Shown one piece after another: positions 40,280 to 51,563 of a DNA stretch of 64,000 bases; positions within the stretch are counted from its first letter, which is position 1, and every line of letters begins with the position of its first letter. A program made the position numbers and the translations under genes. Source of the DNA: Mesostigma viride (taxonomy: Eukaryota; Streptophyta; Mesostigmatophyceae; Mesostigmatales; Mesostigmataceae); contig RPFO01000163.1 of assembly GCA_009746045.1 (NCBI GenBank), forward strand, positions 173,358 to 237,357, written 5' to 3'. The notes below the pieces were generated by a model, which made no database searches, had not been told where the DNA came from, and saw only the letters and a program-made list of their open reading frames with translations.

Positions 40280-41670
40280 ACATCGAATGAAGATCAAGGA
40301 GACAACCAGCGCAGGCCTGCGAATGAAGATGCCTATACGGTTAGATCAATATGGATACTCGTGTAGGATCATGGATACTCGACTCCTCCCATGCATTTGG
40401 GAGGAGCCGGCAATGTTCAACGTAGAGCCAGTGAGTGAGTGGGTGGGCGTGCGAATCCATGACGACGTACGATTGCAGATGATTGAGGATTCAGGGCTTC
40501 TAGGACTATCTGTAATCCGTGCCCTCATGATAGACAAGGAGAAATGCCAGGCCGCAATCTGCGCTAAGTGTACCTTCCTTCATGAGAATTAATTAAGAAC
40601 ATAACGGCAGGCTCGAGCTACCATGGTCCGGATTCTCCCGATTTCTGGCCTTCGCTGGTTGTCTCCTTGATAACTCCGTTGGGAGTACATGTAGCACAAA
40701 TCCCTGAGAAGGGGCATATTCTGATTTGGCACGCCGCAAAGGTGAAAACCATTTGCGTTCAGTGCCTGTCCCTGAGAAGGGGCATATGGCACTCTTCAAC
40801 CGTCTGGACTGGAACCACCATAACGGACTGAGTTTGGGTATCTTTGTGCGCCTGAGAGTATCTAGCCTAAAAACATTTTCTGGCCCACCCTTGGAACCAA
40901 GCATGCTTTTATGCTGAATAAAGTTTGGGTAATGTGGTTGGTCACATATCCATGCCCCATGCGTGCTATAAATAGCACCCCCCCCAGGGGGGTACGGTGC
41001 ACATGGGGTTGGAGACATATATAATGCATTATAGACCATTTACACAAATCAGGTGGCCCTGGCCTTTTAAAGGCAGTTTATTAGGATCACAGGCATGCCA
41101 TCAATGCATTCACAGCATGAAATGTCACAGAACTGCACATGCTAGCTAGCAAACAGCCCAAAATAGCTCAGACCGTTATAACGGTGCAAGCTATTTTGGG
41201 ACGGTTGCTAGTTCTGCCGTATAGGTTTCCTATCCCAAAGTGGCACAAAACAACAACTAAATGGCCACAAAAGCAATGCAAACACCATATCCAGCATATA
41301 AGACACAAGCTCATGCTATACAATACTAGGTGTAAGGCTCATATCAAGGCCTAAAGCGCGCGTACAAAGGGTGGCAAGGAGCTACATCACTAACACACCC
41401 AATGAATGACAAAACACCTCTATGTTCTTGGAAACAGTGAATAAACCAATAGGAATAAGTTGGTATAATGCTCCCATGCAAACAGGTTATGGGTATCTCC
41501 ACAATTTTCACATGCAATGGATGCAAAACAAGAAGGTGGGCGTTGGCCAGCAAAACAAGAAGCCACGCCTAACACTGGTCAGAAAAGAACTTGTCTCGGG
41601 GTGCTTGACCAAGGAAAAGCATTGGGTAATCAACGTTACCATATATATTAGTGTAGAGTTTATATTTGTG
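40280..41670. other. Intergenic stretch; only a doubtful small ORF
   Basis: A 101-codon plus-strand ORF (40287-40592, MKIKETTSAGLRMKMP...) has fair composition but no family. The phrase CCCTGAGAAGGGGCATAT occurs twice (about 40702 and 40771). The rest shows no coding. ATATATATTAGTG at 41641-41653 matches the sequence after LINE C. Confidence 0.35.
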
Positions 41671-41972
41671 GAGGACCGGCTGGACCTGGAGGGCCAGCGG
41701 GCCCCATGGTCGGCGCGGACCTGGACGTCATATTGGCGTCAGCGCTTGTCGGTGGCGCTGACTCGGGCCATGGCTGACATCATGCTCCGCCGTACGCGGG
41801 CTGATTTTGCGGTGCAGCAGGGCTATTAGGTTCCTCCCGTTAGGCGTTTCCATTGGTCTTATCGTAGTATAGAGTTTTGACATGGCTCTGTATATAGGTT
41901 TATAGCTGGGCGTTTGCTTTGGTTTGAGTGATTTCACTCTGCTGTAAGTATAATTATATTTTTAATATATAT
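41671..41972 (+). mobile_element. LINE C: 3' end fragment, opposite orientation
   Basis: About 300 bases matching the last coding part and 3' untranslated region of LINE A/B (EDRLDLEGQRAPWSAR..., stop, then the TTTCACTCTGCTGTAAGTA tail to AATATATAT). It is the same family on the plus strand. ATATATATTAGTG occurs 17 bases before its 5' end (41641-41653) and at its 3' end (41965-41977), a likely 13-bp target duplication with filler DNA. Confidence 0.85.
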
Positions 41973-41977
41973 TAGTG

Positions 41978-43621
41978 ACCGATAACAATCGTTACCTCGC
42001 TATTTCCGTTGCAGCATCAGCTAACGGTGACCAAACATGGTCCAAAATCTGCTTGACCTGATGGTATTCCCCAACCATGACAAGCCGATGCGTAGAGGCA
42101 GCAAAACAACAAAAAGGCAATCACAACCCCTCGGTAATAACTCTGATATTAGCTTTAAACGATAATAAGCAGTAGTGTAGCCTAGAAAGCTTAGTGACGT
42201 GGCCATGTATGCCTACGTGACGGGCCCACACCCGCCCTTGCAATAGCCGTAGCAATTTCGAGTCATGCTTTGCCCATGCAGGGAGTTACTCTCTGCTGAG
42301 AGGCCATGTGTACCCCAGCTATAGCCTAGCCACATACCTTCCACCCCATATGTCATGCAGGCCTTCTAGGCCCTCTCCTCAAGCCCCCCCTGGGTGCCTG
42401 TGCTTGTTTAGGAGGCATGAACCACCATGGAGGTGCAGGTGCACCTAGTGCACCCAGAGCAGGTGATAGTTGTACATCCTACACCTGCAGGTTGTCGCCC
42501 TGATTGTATTACAAACCCATAGATGCCCCTTTCTCAGGGCTATCTATGTGTTACATATGCTCCCCACGGAGCTATGATTTTAATTAATTAAACGATAGTA
42601 CAACTATATACGGCTAATAGAACACGCTTGGAGGCTAGAACGTACCAGGTCGGTACAGCAGATTACCTTTCTTGCGCGAGCCAGCACGCCAGAGTAATGG
42701 ACGTAGCCTCGAGCCTTTACTGGCTGCCAATGCTAATAAATCTTGTTGGGAACAACCTACTTAATTGATCGATGCGCAGATGTCTGGGAAAATTCGGCCT
42801 AGCAACATGCAGCACTCGCACCATCACTGCCTGGCCGCTAACATCATTTGCTGCGCCGACCAGCACCCCGAGACCCATCTACGCATCTCCAAACCTTCCC
42901 TGGCTAGGGATATTCAATTTTTAGGATCTAAGGATCATGCCTACAAAATTTGAGTCCAATACGTCAAGCCATTCTCTCGTACCAGTCAGTTCTTTGCACC
43001 GCCATAGCCGTGCGCGTCAATATTTTTCCTGCACGTCGGTCCGGTTGGACCATGGTACCCCCCTAACTTTGCTCAAGCATATCTCCCTGGCCAGGTGTCC
43101 AAAGTACGGTCTGAAGTGCTCTACGGAAAGCTGACGTCTAGATCTTTCGATCCCCCCAGGTTTGACCGTTAAATTATTATTGGCGCGGCGCCTGGTTAGC
43201 GCACAAACTCAGTCCGTTAGAGTGGTAGGACTTCAACTGGTACCACGAAAACGGCGCAAGAACGGTTTAAGAGTTAATACATTCTGGGCTACTTCCTGCA
43301 AGGCTAGGGTGTAAACTACACCTGCTCTAGGTGCACCAAGGGCACCTGCACCATGCACCATGATGTCTCAGTCTGAGCTCAATTAAGGCCTGGCATGGGG
43401 GATATGAAACATGCTCCTGTTTCATACCCACCAGCCCCGTGACCCAAATGTTGCTAGAATGCAGGGTAGAAGTCCGCAGGTGGAGGTTATTATTGCCCCT
43501 GAGGATATCCGCTACACTACCGCGTCGTCTGCAATTACAGTACAGGACAGCTGAGATGAGGATTTTATCCCCCTCAAGTGACTATATACGGTTCCAAGGG
43601 CATGATGCATTGAATGAAAGA
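41978..43621. other. Intergenic stretch, no gene seen
   Basis: No ORF with credible composition, no RNA gene. A Tyr/Leu-type tRNA look near 43200-43240 does not fold properly. Two related phrases around GTGCACC...AGGTGC occur near 42445 and 43320. Confidence 0.4.
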
Positions 43622-43641
43622 GTGAGTGCGTGCGTGAGTGC

Positions 43642-43690
<49 letters not shown>

Positions 43691-43721
43691 TGAGGGAGGG
43701 AGGGAGGGAGGGAGGGAGGGA
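43622..43721. repeat. Microsatellite (CGTG)n then (GGGA)n
   Basis: About 16 units of CGTG to 43691, directly followed by about 7 units of GAGG/GGGA to 43721. Confidence 0.95.
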
Positions 43722-43914
43722 GTGCAAACGACCAGGGAAATACGCTTTGGATTTGGAGCTCGATTTTGTTTTGTAAACCGTCATGATCAATCTGCAGACG
43801 ACTTTTACCGGGCATTTTCGGCATCAGTAGATTAATGCATTAACCCAGGAGACAGTGTCTCTACCTTTGTCATGTTTCTAAGAACTATCATGGCAATGGT
43901 AATCCTCCCACCCA

Positions 43915-44150
43915 CACTTTTCACCAAGCACACGTTCAGCCCACTGACCAAGCACATGTTCCACCCACTGACCAAGCGCACGTTCCAACCACTGACCACA
44001 CACGGGTTCCACCTACTGACCAACCACACGTTCAACCCACTGCATGACCAAACACGGGTTCCCTATATTGACCCAAACCACACGTTCAACTCACTGACCA
44101 AGCACAGGCTTTACCCACTGACCACGCACAGGTGCACCATACTAACCAAA
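43915..44150. repeat. Minisatellite, ~22-24 bp unit
   Basis: About ten imperfect copies of CCACTGACCAAGCACACGTT, with variants CACGGGTTC and CATGTTCC. No gene. Confidence 0.85.
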
Positions 44151-44892
44151 GCACTCCGGGTTAGTACCATCATCCACGGGTTGTCCAGGTGCTGCCAAGT
44201 TGCCCTATGTAACCCCTACACTGCACTCACCCACCGAACCAAACAGCCAAGCAAACAACCCAACCACCACTACATTTCGCCACCGCGGAAACCCAATTTA
44301 TGCGAGAATGTGGTTCCGTCAATACGGCGGGGGTTGCAAATTCAATTTCGAAGTTCGGCACCGTCGGATACCAGTAAAGCAACACTTGTTATCTAGAATC
44401 GCGCCATTTGGCATCAATTGGCCAGTTCTGAAAATTCGATGAAATCTCTAGTCCTTGGTCGAATATTTCCCTCCGATTTGGATGACGAAAATTGAGTACG
44501 AATTTCTTAGTACAGTCCACCGTTTAGTTCAGTTCAGTTTATTCCCACGCCGCTTGCTGACCTGACGGAGGCCGAATTCGTACTGAACACTATCGCAAGT
44601 CCGGTCAATACTAAAAATTGCTACTTCCGAGATGTCTGACGGAATTCCTGCTAGGTCCATGCTTTGGTACTGGACGGATGCTGAAATTCACTGCGGTTCT
44701 GTCCGAATGAGGAAAATTGTCAGAAATCTACTCTCGATACGAACGTAACGAGAATTTCAAGTATCTGACGCTCGGAGAGCTGCCACCGTTTTCCCCTACT
44801 TGACCGAACCACATTCCCCGCTAAAAAAGGTGTCCTAGGCGGCGAAATGTAGTGACCAATTGAAAGCAAACGGCATGTCTCTTCACCCTAAT
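44151..44892. other. Intergenic stretch, no gene seen
   Basis: About 740 bases with many GAATTC- and GAAATT-like words but no supported ORF. It is the left flank of the L1-type element. Confidence 0.4.
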
Positions 44893-44909
44893 AATTAAGT
44901 ATGTACAGT
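44893..44909. other. L1 target-site duplication, left copy
   Basis: AATTAAGTATGTACAGT, repeated exactly at 50717-50733. Confidence 0.9.
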
Positions 44910-44994
44910 GTACGCTTCACGCCAGCAGACCTACCGGCGGCATACACCTTAACCTTAATTAAACAACGTTTCAGCGCTCTACCGGCACGAGCAC

Positions 44995-45948
44995 ATGCTT
45001 CGACTCGTCGTCGAGACGTGGGGGACAGCCTCCAACATTGTAATCATAGAAGATACCGACACACCCCTGCAAAGGACTGCAGGCGACGACCGACGGCGCG
45101 TACAAACAGCGGTCATGGGTTATACCCCCCACTTCGACCCGGCCATGGGAGTCGAGGACAAGGGGGCTGACCACATCATTGGCATGCCAGGCGGCTACTC
45201 AGGCAACGCCCCCCGCTGCATCCCCGACATCATCACAGTACCTCAAAAGTACGCCAATGCCAGGGGTATTAACTTCATCACCACTCAAGTGAATTACGAG
45301 GATCCCGTCTGCGTCAGCTGCTTTGCCACGAGGGAACACATCAGCAAAGAATGCCCAGAGCGCTCTCGCGCAGCCAGCGCCAAACAGAAGCGTTACCCAG
45401 ACGCCACCGGTACAGCCTCCTTAGGCGACAATCGCACCCCCGCCAATGACCGCGCCAAGACCATCACGGCATGGCTTCTCACCGCCCTGGCCCCATGGGA
45501 CGCTGTCGCTGCATTGGAGATTCCGCGCACCGCCCAGCTTGGTTTGGAACTGACCATGCTGATTTCCTACCCGGCGGAACAGGAGACCGTCCTGTGCCCT
45601 CTCAATGAGGCACAGGAACCATATCTTCCCAGGTGGTCACCCACGGGGGCTGTCGTCAGACGCGGCCCCGTCATGCCGTTAGACATGTTTGCGAACGCCA
45701 CCACGAAGCTGCGAGACATGGGCATGAGCGAGATCGTGACGGTAGACAGCACCACCACGTCCCTGCGTGCGCGGGCCATCGAGCCCACTGCTGCCATCAG
45801 ATGGCACACCATCCAGATCATTATCCCCTGCACGACCACTCACAAGAAGGGTGACGCGCTGCCCCTTACCGGCTGCCGCTGGGCCCCGGTGAAACTGGCC
45901 AAAGCGCTGGCCGTGTCGGCATCGACATCGACCGGTTCAGGTCCCTGA
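44995..45948 (+). CDS. ORF1: LINE ORF1 protein with zinc knuckle
   Basis: 317 residues from ATG 44995, the first plausible start. The N-terminal ~100 residues are mixed; a knuckle CVSCFATREHISKEC follows (C-x2-C-x5-H-x4-C, one residue longer than the standard spacing). The C-terminal half has beta-rich stretches (GLELTMLISYPAEQE, RWHTIQIIIPCTTT). It would bind LINE RNA as chaperone. Another 250 bases with Pro/Ala/Asp-rich frames separate it from ORF2, so ORF1 may have an unseen frameshifted extension. Confidence 0.65.
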   Translation: MLRLVVETWGTASNIVIIEDTDTPLQRTAGDDRRRVQTAVMGYTPHFDPAMGVEDKGADHIIGMPGGYSGNAPRCIPDIITVPQKYANARGINFITTQVNYEDPVCVSCFATREHISKECPERSRAASAKQKRYPDATGTASLGDNRTPANDRAKTITAWLLTALAPWDAVAALEIPRTAQLGLELTMLISYPAEQETVLCPLNEAQEPYLPRWSPTGAVVRRGPVMPLDMFANATTKLRDMGMSEIVTVDSTTTSLRARAIEPTAAIRWHTIQIIIPCTTTHKKGDALPLTGCRWAPVKLAKALAVSASTSTGSGP

Positions 45949-46195
45949 CCCGCCCCTCGACGGGCGCGCCAACGCCTTCAGCCTCAGCCCCACCCACCAG
46001 CGACCACGCTCCCAGGGGCATGCGGGAAGCAGACCAGGACTCGGACAGCCTGCCAACAGACCTCGACCTCACTGATGCGGAACTCGGCACCTCTGCGACA
46101 GTGGGCGCGGCATCAAAAGGCAAGCGCCCTCACCCCGACGCCAGCCAGGTACGCCTGCTCCCGCCCTTGTCCCCCCTCTTCCCTATATCATAGCC

Positions 46196-47025
46196 ATGAG
46201 CCAGCTCACACTAGTAACGTGGAATGTCAGGGGGCTGAACACATACGGAACAAACACAGGGCAGGGACAACGTATACCCCGCACCCGAGAGTTAGCGAAT
46301 GCGTTGCACAACTTGCTCGAGTGTTACGTGGGCCCCTCGCATGAAATTTGGATAGGACTGCAGGAACATAAAATCCAAGAAGCTGCCACACGCACAGCCC
46401 TTAGAGCTGCTAGAGCACTTGCACCTAGGACAGTTCACCGTTGGGCATGGGCACGCGGTACACAAGGGGGCACTGCCCTCATTCAATACCGTAAACCTCC
46501 CAACCCCACGCTGACATGCCAGGACTGGGCTAAAGCTACCGACACAGCGGAGGCTAGATGGCAGGGCCGTTGGACGCGGCAGTCCATTACATGGGCAGGA
46601 AATAAGGGATACATTATTAGTGTATATGCCCCAACCGAGCCAACGGATCAAGCCTCATTCTACCCTTCCCTTTTCAAAATGGCCGCTGACCTTATCTCAC
46701 AGGGTTCGAAATTGTGTTGATGGGCGATTTCAATATAGACCTGGATGAACACCCCCCTATACGCACAGCGGCCTTCAGTAAACAGATCATGGACCTGAAC
46801 TTACAGGATGTCATCCGCTCACGAGACCACGGGCCCACTTGGCTGGCCACACGTTTAAATGTACGCACTACTCGTCGTCTTGATAAAATCTACATCACAC
46901 CCGCATGGGCGGACCTAGTTTGCTACGCATCGGTCGACCGTTCTGTTAATTTTTCTGATCACTACCCACTCATCGTTACCCTTGCCCATCACACCAACTC
47001 CGCCCGGGGCCCCGGCATTCCCCGC
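46196..47025 (+). pseudogene. ORF2: LINE ORF2, APE-type endonuclease domain (frameshifted)
   Basis: Start MSQLTLVTWNVRGLN. Endonuclease/exonuclease/phosphatase-fold motifs in order: WNVRGLN, IGLQEHK with the metal-binding Glu, GYIISVYAPT, then after a frame change near 46700 LMGDFNIDLDE, RRLDKIYIT and FSDHYPLIV with the catalytic Asp-His. A second frame change near 47025 reconnects to LLADDKYYFEIMTRW and the RT frame. It nicks target DNA to prime reverse transcription. Either change disables ORF2 unless they are sequencing errors. Confidence 0.85.
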
Positions 47026-50000
47026 TTAAACAAACACTACTCGCGGACGATAAGTACTACTTTGAGATCATGACACGCTGGCAGTCGTGGAGAGCCAGCA
47101 AGGGTAGCTACACCGACTGCTGCAGCTGGATGCAGGAGGGCCTAGCTAACATTCTAGAATTTTCCCAACTGTATTCACAAAATATCCGCCGCCAGAAAGG
47201 ACAGGACTATCGGTACTACCAACGCATAGTGAATAAACTCCAAGCGAAGCCTACCCTGTATCAATCGGAACTAACAAAACTTCAAAGAGCTCAGACCGAA
47301 CTCGACAAACTACGTTTCGAGCGTCACACATTAGCACTAGACTCAGAAAATCTGTGGTGGCACCAGGTAGGAGAAAGAATGACCAAAGAGTTCTTTGCTC
47401 TGATTCCTACCCCTAAAGCTCACTCCTCTATCACGGAAATCCAAGACGAACACGGCAGCCACCGAGACATCACCTCCATACTACAGAGTGGTCACCGTTA
47501 CTACTCAGCTCTCTTTCTAAACGAACCCCATCCTGACTCATCTGCCGCCATGCAAAAAATCCTACATGCCATTCCCCGTCGCCTTACACCAGCTCAACAG
47601 CAGGAACTCGATCAAATCCCCTCCATGGAAGAGGCCACCACAGCTATGGAACACATCAAAACCGGTAGCGCCCCCGGGGTCGACGGTCTGCCTATTGAAT
47701 TCTGGAAAACGTTCTGGTCCCTTCTACACATAGATTTTTACGAATGTATTCTTGAAATTTGGCGGCACGGTAAGGTGAGCGGCAGATGGGCTGAATCTGC
47801 GCTTATCTTACTGTACAAAAAAGGAGACAAGACTCTATGGAAAAACTACCGCCCAATCCGTCTCCTTACGGTAGCGTACAAAATCATCAGTAAAATAATC
47901 CAACGACGCTTATACACCGTCCTAGACTTCCTCATTGGTCCGGAGCAAGTGGGCTTTAGGGCCAATCTCCACATCAACGACAGCATTACCCTCATCATGG
48001 ACATTGTGGAAAAAGCCTGGCGCGACGATATAGAGGGTTTCATATTGTTCTGGGATTTTGAAAAAGCCTTTGACCGTATGTGCTGGGAATACCTAGAACA
48101 CATTCTAACCGCACTAGGATTTGGCCCACAACTCATGACCGTCATTATGGGTATGATCAAATCCCTGGCTTGGTATTTACTAATAGACGGACACAAGTCA
48201 GCGACCGGCGCTAGCTCACGATCGCTACCACAAGGAGATTGCATGTCCCCTATTCTATTTCTCCTGGCCCACGCAGGACTCTACTGGCTACACCAGAACG
48301 ATCCTCGCATTCGGGGCTTCCCGACAGGTAACGGTAAAGGTATATTCCAAACGGCTTATGTGGATGACACAACAAATGTTTGTATCTCTCTGCCTGAAGT
48401 GCATGCTGTCATGGATAATATCACTACCTATTCTGTTGCCACACAACAACGATGCAATGTGCTCAAGTCCACGGGACTGCATATCGGCAAAACCAACACC
48501 CTACGCTACGCCCTCCCCAACCTGGCTGTGACCTGGGTCAAGCCGGGGGATCACCACCTTTTGCACAATTGTCCCATCGGCTGCACACCCGAGGGACGCT
48601 TGGCTGAACAACGTTCTTTCATGTATGATGAAACCAACCACGTGGGCAAGCTTGCAGGCGTTCTCCTTACCGCAGGGCGCTGGGGGGCCGTCCACCGCAT
48701 GAGCCTACGAGGGCGAACCCTGATCGTCAACCAACTGTTGTTCTCTAAGGTCTTGTATTATTGCCAAGCACACCCACCCAATGATGCCACCACACAGCTC
48801 ATCCAACGCCTTGGCAGCAATTTTGTCTGGAAACAGAAAGGCTTAATCTCCCACACGGTCCACGGATGGATCAACAGAGAGATGTCCTTCATGTCATGGG
48901 TGCACGGGGGCCTCGGGCTCCACAACATACAATGGCGTCTGTGGTCGCTGTATGCTAAACAAGTGATATCCGTTTTTATGGGAGTTAACACACACCCTGG
49001 CTGCATGCTTGCACGTGAAACGCTAGCCTCTCTTTCCACCCATGCTAGTGGCACCTCGTGGCAACTGGGGGCGGGCATACTGGGCAGCACCCTTATTTCG
49101 TACAAAGGACTCCCATGGTACTGGCAGCGCATATGGACAGGTTACAATAAGCTCAAGCCGGGTCGCCTAGTCTTTCCTACTACTCGAGAGGAGGTGGCAC
49201 GGCAGCCACTCTTTTTTAATGACTTAATCACAGACGCTACTAACAAGCCCCTCGGCACTCTCCACGGACACAACCCGTATGATGGCTTTCTGCGCGCGTC
49301 ACCGCCGATTGTCAGGGTGCTGGACCTCTACCTGGGGCACGGCGCTACGTATCGACGGCTCAGCTACGACGAGGTCAGCACTTGGGTCTCCCACATGCCC
49401 TCCCTGCAAGCGTGGCAAACTCTTATAAGTGCGATACCAGCTGCGTGGCATGCATTGATGACTGCCCCACGCAAGCCAATTATAACCGGCGACTGGGTTA
49501 GCTTCTACGCCGACGGAGTCACGCCTGCGTGCAAGGGTTTAGTCGTGACGGTTCTGCCACATGAGGGGCTCCAACTACAACTGCTGGAAGCTATTTCTGG
49601 CCACAATGGGTGTCTGTATCAACTATCCACCTTATATGCGTACACGCCAGCTTCCCAGTGTCACCGCATACGCGTAGTCCCATGGTCTGTGCCAAGATCT
49701 TGCATGATCCAGCCGGACCCATTATCCCCGGTTGAGAGCATTACATGGCTACACGTGGGCAACACACGGCTCGATCTACTACATCTGGACCCGGTTGAAT
49801 TTGGATGGGTCTTAACCAAGGGGGACATCAGAACCAGCAAATGTATCTTTGAGTACACCGCAGATTGGGGTTATGATATCTTGTTGCATACGTACCATCA
49901 GCCCCATCCGGGCCGAGCCCGCTGGGGAATACATTGGCCGGGCTACACTTGGGTTAAGATGATTACCCTGGCGGTAGACCACCCTCTCGTGGACCGCAGG

Positions 50001-50597
50001 GCCACTGATGTACAACACCTTTTGATGCATAGGGCGATAGGGGTCTGCGCTACGCTCCACGAGCGTTTTGGTCATGATGCATCATGCCTGTGCACGCACC
50101 CTAGTGAAACCATTGAGCACAGGTTTCTTTACTGTAATCTCCCTGGGGTTTGGACGTGGCTCATTAACATCTGGGCCGCATGGACGGCATCGCCACCCAC
50201 TCTCCCAATCAGCGTGCGTACCATCATTTTCGGTATTGCTGGCACACCAGGGACCGAGCTTTCAGTTTCCCAAGCAGAATGGATATGGCTACGCACTACT
50301 ATGCTATACGCGATCTGGACCATACGCAACGAGACAGTCTTTAAGGTCCGCGAGGAGTATACCCGCGGCGGCGTAGTCCGGCGCTTTATATACCTATGGA
50401 ATGCGGCTATGCGCCGCTACTGGCTGTTAGCTCAGGAACAACACAGGGTGTGGGACCCAGGGCCCAATAACGACAAGCCCAGCCCGCTCCAGCTTTTTCA
50501 TGATCTACTGGGCCGTAATCAGGTATTCACCAGTATGCCTCATGGCGACATTACTCAGGTCCAATGGCTACCCTGGTCTAATAACGCGCCCTATTAG
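47025..50597 (+). CDS. ORF2: LINE ORF2, reverse transcriptase and C-terminal zinc finger
   Basis: At least 1175 codons without a stop. Counted from Met 47070: helical linker 1-190, GSAPGVDGLPIEFW (199-212), KKGDKTLWKNYRPIRLL (250-266), FWDFEKAFDRM (327-337, first catalytic Asp), SLPQGDCMSP (385-394), and AYVDDTT (429-435, catalytic Asp pair). A long C-terminal region ends in a zinc finger CLCTHPSETIEHRFLYC at about 1006-1022 and a Trp-rich tail. These are features of the L1/Tx1 group. The upstream frame LLADDKYYFEI shows that Met 47070 is internal. The stop is 120 bases before the element end. Confidence 0.9.
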   Translation, partial: LKQTLLADDKYYFEIMTRWQSWRASKGSYTDCCSWMQEGLANILEFSQLYSQNIRRQKGQDYRYYQRIVNKLQAKPTLYQSELTKLQRAQTELDKLRFERHTLALDSENLWWHQVGERMTKEFFALIPTPKAHSSITEIQDEHGSHRDITSILQSGHRYYSALFLNEPHPDSSAAMQKILHAIPRRLTPAQQQELDQIPSMEEATTAMEHIKTGSAPGVDGLPIEFWKTFWSLLHIDFYECILEIWRHGKVSGRWAESALILLYKKGDKTLWKNYRPIRLLTVAYKIISKIIQRRLYTVLDFLIGPEQVGFRANLHINDSITLIMDIVEKAWRDDIEGFILFWDFEKAFDRMCWEYLEHILTALGFGPQLMTVIMGMIKSLAWYLLIDGHKSATGASSRSLPQGDCMSPILFLLAHAGLYWLHQNDPRIRGFPTGNGKGIFQTAYVDDTTNVCISLPEVHAVMDNITTYSVATQQRCNVLKSTGLHIGKTNTLRYALPNLAVTWVKPGDHHLLHNCPIGCTPEGRLAEQRSFMYDETNHVGKLAGVLLTAGRWGAVHRMSLRGRTLIVNQLLFSKVLYYCQAHPPNDATTQLIQRLGSNFVWKQKGLISHTVHGWINREMSFMSWVHGGLGLHNIQWRLWSLYAKQVISVFMGVNTHPGCMLARETLASLSTHASGTSWQLGAGILGSTLISYKGLPWYWQRIWTGYNKLKPGRLVFPTTREEVARQPLFFNDLITDATNKPLGTLHGHNPYDGFLRASPPIVRVLDLYLGHGATYRRLSYDEVSTWVSHMPSLQAWQTLISAIPAAWHALMTAPRKPIITGDWVSFYADGVTPACKGLVVTVLPHEGLQLQLLEAISGHNGCLYQLSTLYAYTPASQCHRIRVVPWSVPRSCMIQPDPLSPVESITWLHVGNTRLDLLHLDPVEFGWVLTKGDIRTSKCIFEYTADWGYDILLHTYHQPHPGRARWGIHWPGYTWVKMITLAVDHPLVDRRATDVQHLLMHRAIGVCATLHERFGHDASCLCTHPSETIEHRFLYCNLPGVWTWLINIWAAWTASPPTLPISVRTIIFGIAGTPGTELSVSQAEWIWLRTTMLYAIWTIRNETVFKVREEYTRGGVVRRFIYLWNAAMRRYWLLAQEQHRVWDPGPNNDKPSPLQLFHDLLGRNQVFTSMPHGDITQVQWLPWSNNAPY

Positions 50598-50716
50598 CCT
50601 TTCACCTGTCACCGCCACACGTGTGTGGGCCCACCTTCATTAGGATTCGCTGATACTCATTTCCCCTCTCACCTCTTTGGTCCATAATTGGCTTATAAAA
50701 TATACCCATTTCCCCG

Positions 50717-50733
50717 AATTAAGTATGTACAGT
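50717..50733. other. L1 target-site duplication, right copy
   Basis: AATTAAGTATGTACAGT, exact copy of 44893-44909. Confidence 0.9.
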
Positions 50734-51224
50734 CATTCATGCCTTACTGTAAGTTGGGTTGGTTTAAGTTGTGTTCACGACTTAAGTTGGGTCGCATACT
50801 CGTGCTCCCGTTGGGTCGCATTAGATTTCGGCATTCAAGTTCAAAGAAGTTCAGAACAGTATGTTTGAGTATCTTTAGTTCAAATTAGTACAATTAAGTA
50901 GAGTCTTTCATGCGCTAAGTTGGGTTGACCCCACAAAAACCTTGAACACAACGTAAGGCGTGAATGACGGAATAACTGTACCAGTAGGGGCTCCGGGCTT
51001 GGCCTCTACCGGGTCTACTTGCATGTTATAATGGATAAAACACACAAATTATTTTGACAAAAGAGCTTGTACATTAGTAACAACATGTAATGGGTGAGAC
51101 CACGCACCTGGTGGACATTGATGTTAACGCGGTACACCAGGGCTGCAGCTACTAGCTCTCGATTGCCGCCCCATGAGCCATCCTTGCTCATCCGTGACAA
51201 ATATTAATCTAGAAAGTAGACCTC
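50734..51224. other. Intergenic stretch, no gene seen
   Basis: AT-rich, with repeated TTAAGTTGGGTCGCAT-like words near 50765-50820 that look like a short diverged tandem repeat. No coding. Confidence 0.35.
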
Positions 51225-51432
51225 TAGTTACGTTAAATAGTGCCGGAACCTTTTGCCGCCTGAGGCAAATCGGTCCGTCACACTATTTTGCCCGGAATAA
51301 CCACTTCCGAGCACCCAAGTTAATTCGGCCGAATTAACTTGGGTGCTCAGAAGTGGTTATTCCGGGCAAAATAGTGTGACGGACCGATTTGCCTCAGGCG
51401 GCAAAAGGTTCCGGCACTATTTAACGTAACTA
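51225..51432. mobile_element. Palindromic fold-back element, copy 1 (208 bp)
   Basis: The whole unit is an inverted repeat with no spacer, centred on CGGCCG at 51328/51329. It begins TAGTTACGTTAAATAG and ends with the complement. One mismatch (at 51349). TA at both edges would fit a Tc1/mariner-type duplication. No coding. MITE-like. Confidence 0.9.
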
Positions 51433-51563
51433 AAACCTGGCCTCGTGGAGGGGGGACGAAGAGCCCGAGACATCCGCCTGGGCCGCTGAGCACGCACCAC
51501 TGAGTGCGCCGGAACTGCCTCAGTGAGGATTCGAACCCCTGACCTCCAAGGTGCACAGGTTTT
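51433..51563. other. Spacer between the two palindromes, with a tRNA 3'-half-like sequence
   Basis: 131 bases that begin AAAACCTG and end CAGGTTTT. On the minus strand 51505-51555 reads like the 3' half of a tRNA: CTTGGAGGTCA, then GGGGTTCGAATCC, then TCACTGAGGCA. A matching 5' half is missing, so this is a fragment or a tRNA-derived SINE piece and not a working tRNA gene. Confidence 0.4.

Larger units (their letters stand above)
44910..50716 (+). mobile_element. L1-type LINE, full length, with 17-bp target duplication
   Basis: 5807 bp between perfect 17-bp duplications. It holds ORF1 with a zinc knuckle, then APE endonuclease, reverse transcriptase and a C-terminal zinc finger. The 5' leader is only ~85 bases. 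The 3' end (ATATACCCATTTCCCCG) has no poly(A) tail. ORF2 has two frame changes (near 46700 and 47025). Full length with intact duplications argues for a fairly recent insertion. Confidence 0.92.

Noticed and set aside
43190-43260. tRNA-like sequence
   Set aside because: No cloverleaf: the apparent AGTCC/GGACT pairing gives only one stem and there is no T-arm.
43915-44150. CRISPR-like or gene-coding repeat
   Set aside because: Contiguous degenerate 22-24-bp units without unique spacers; the ORF across it is repetitive.
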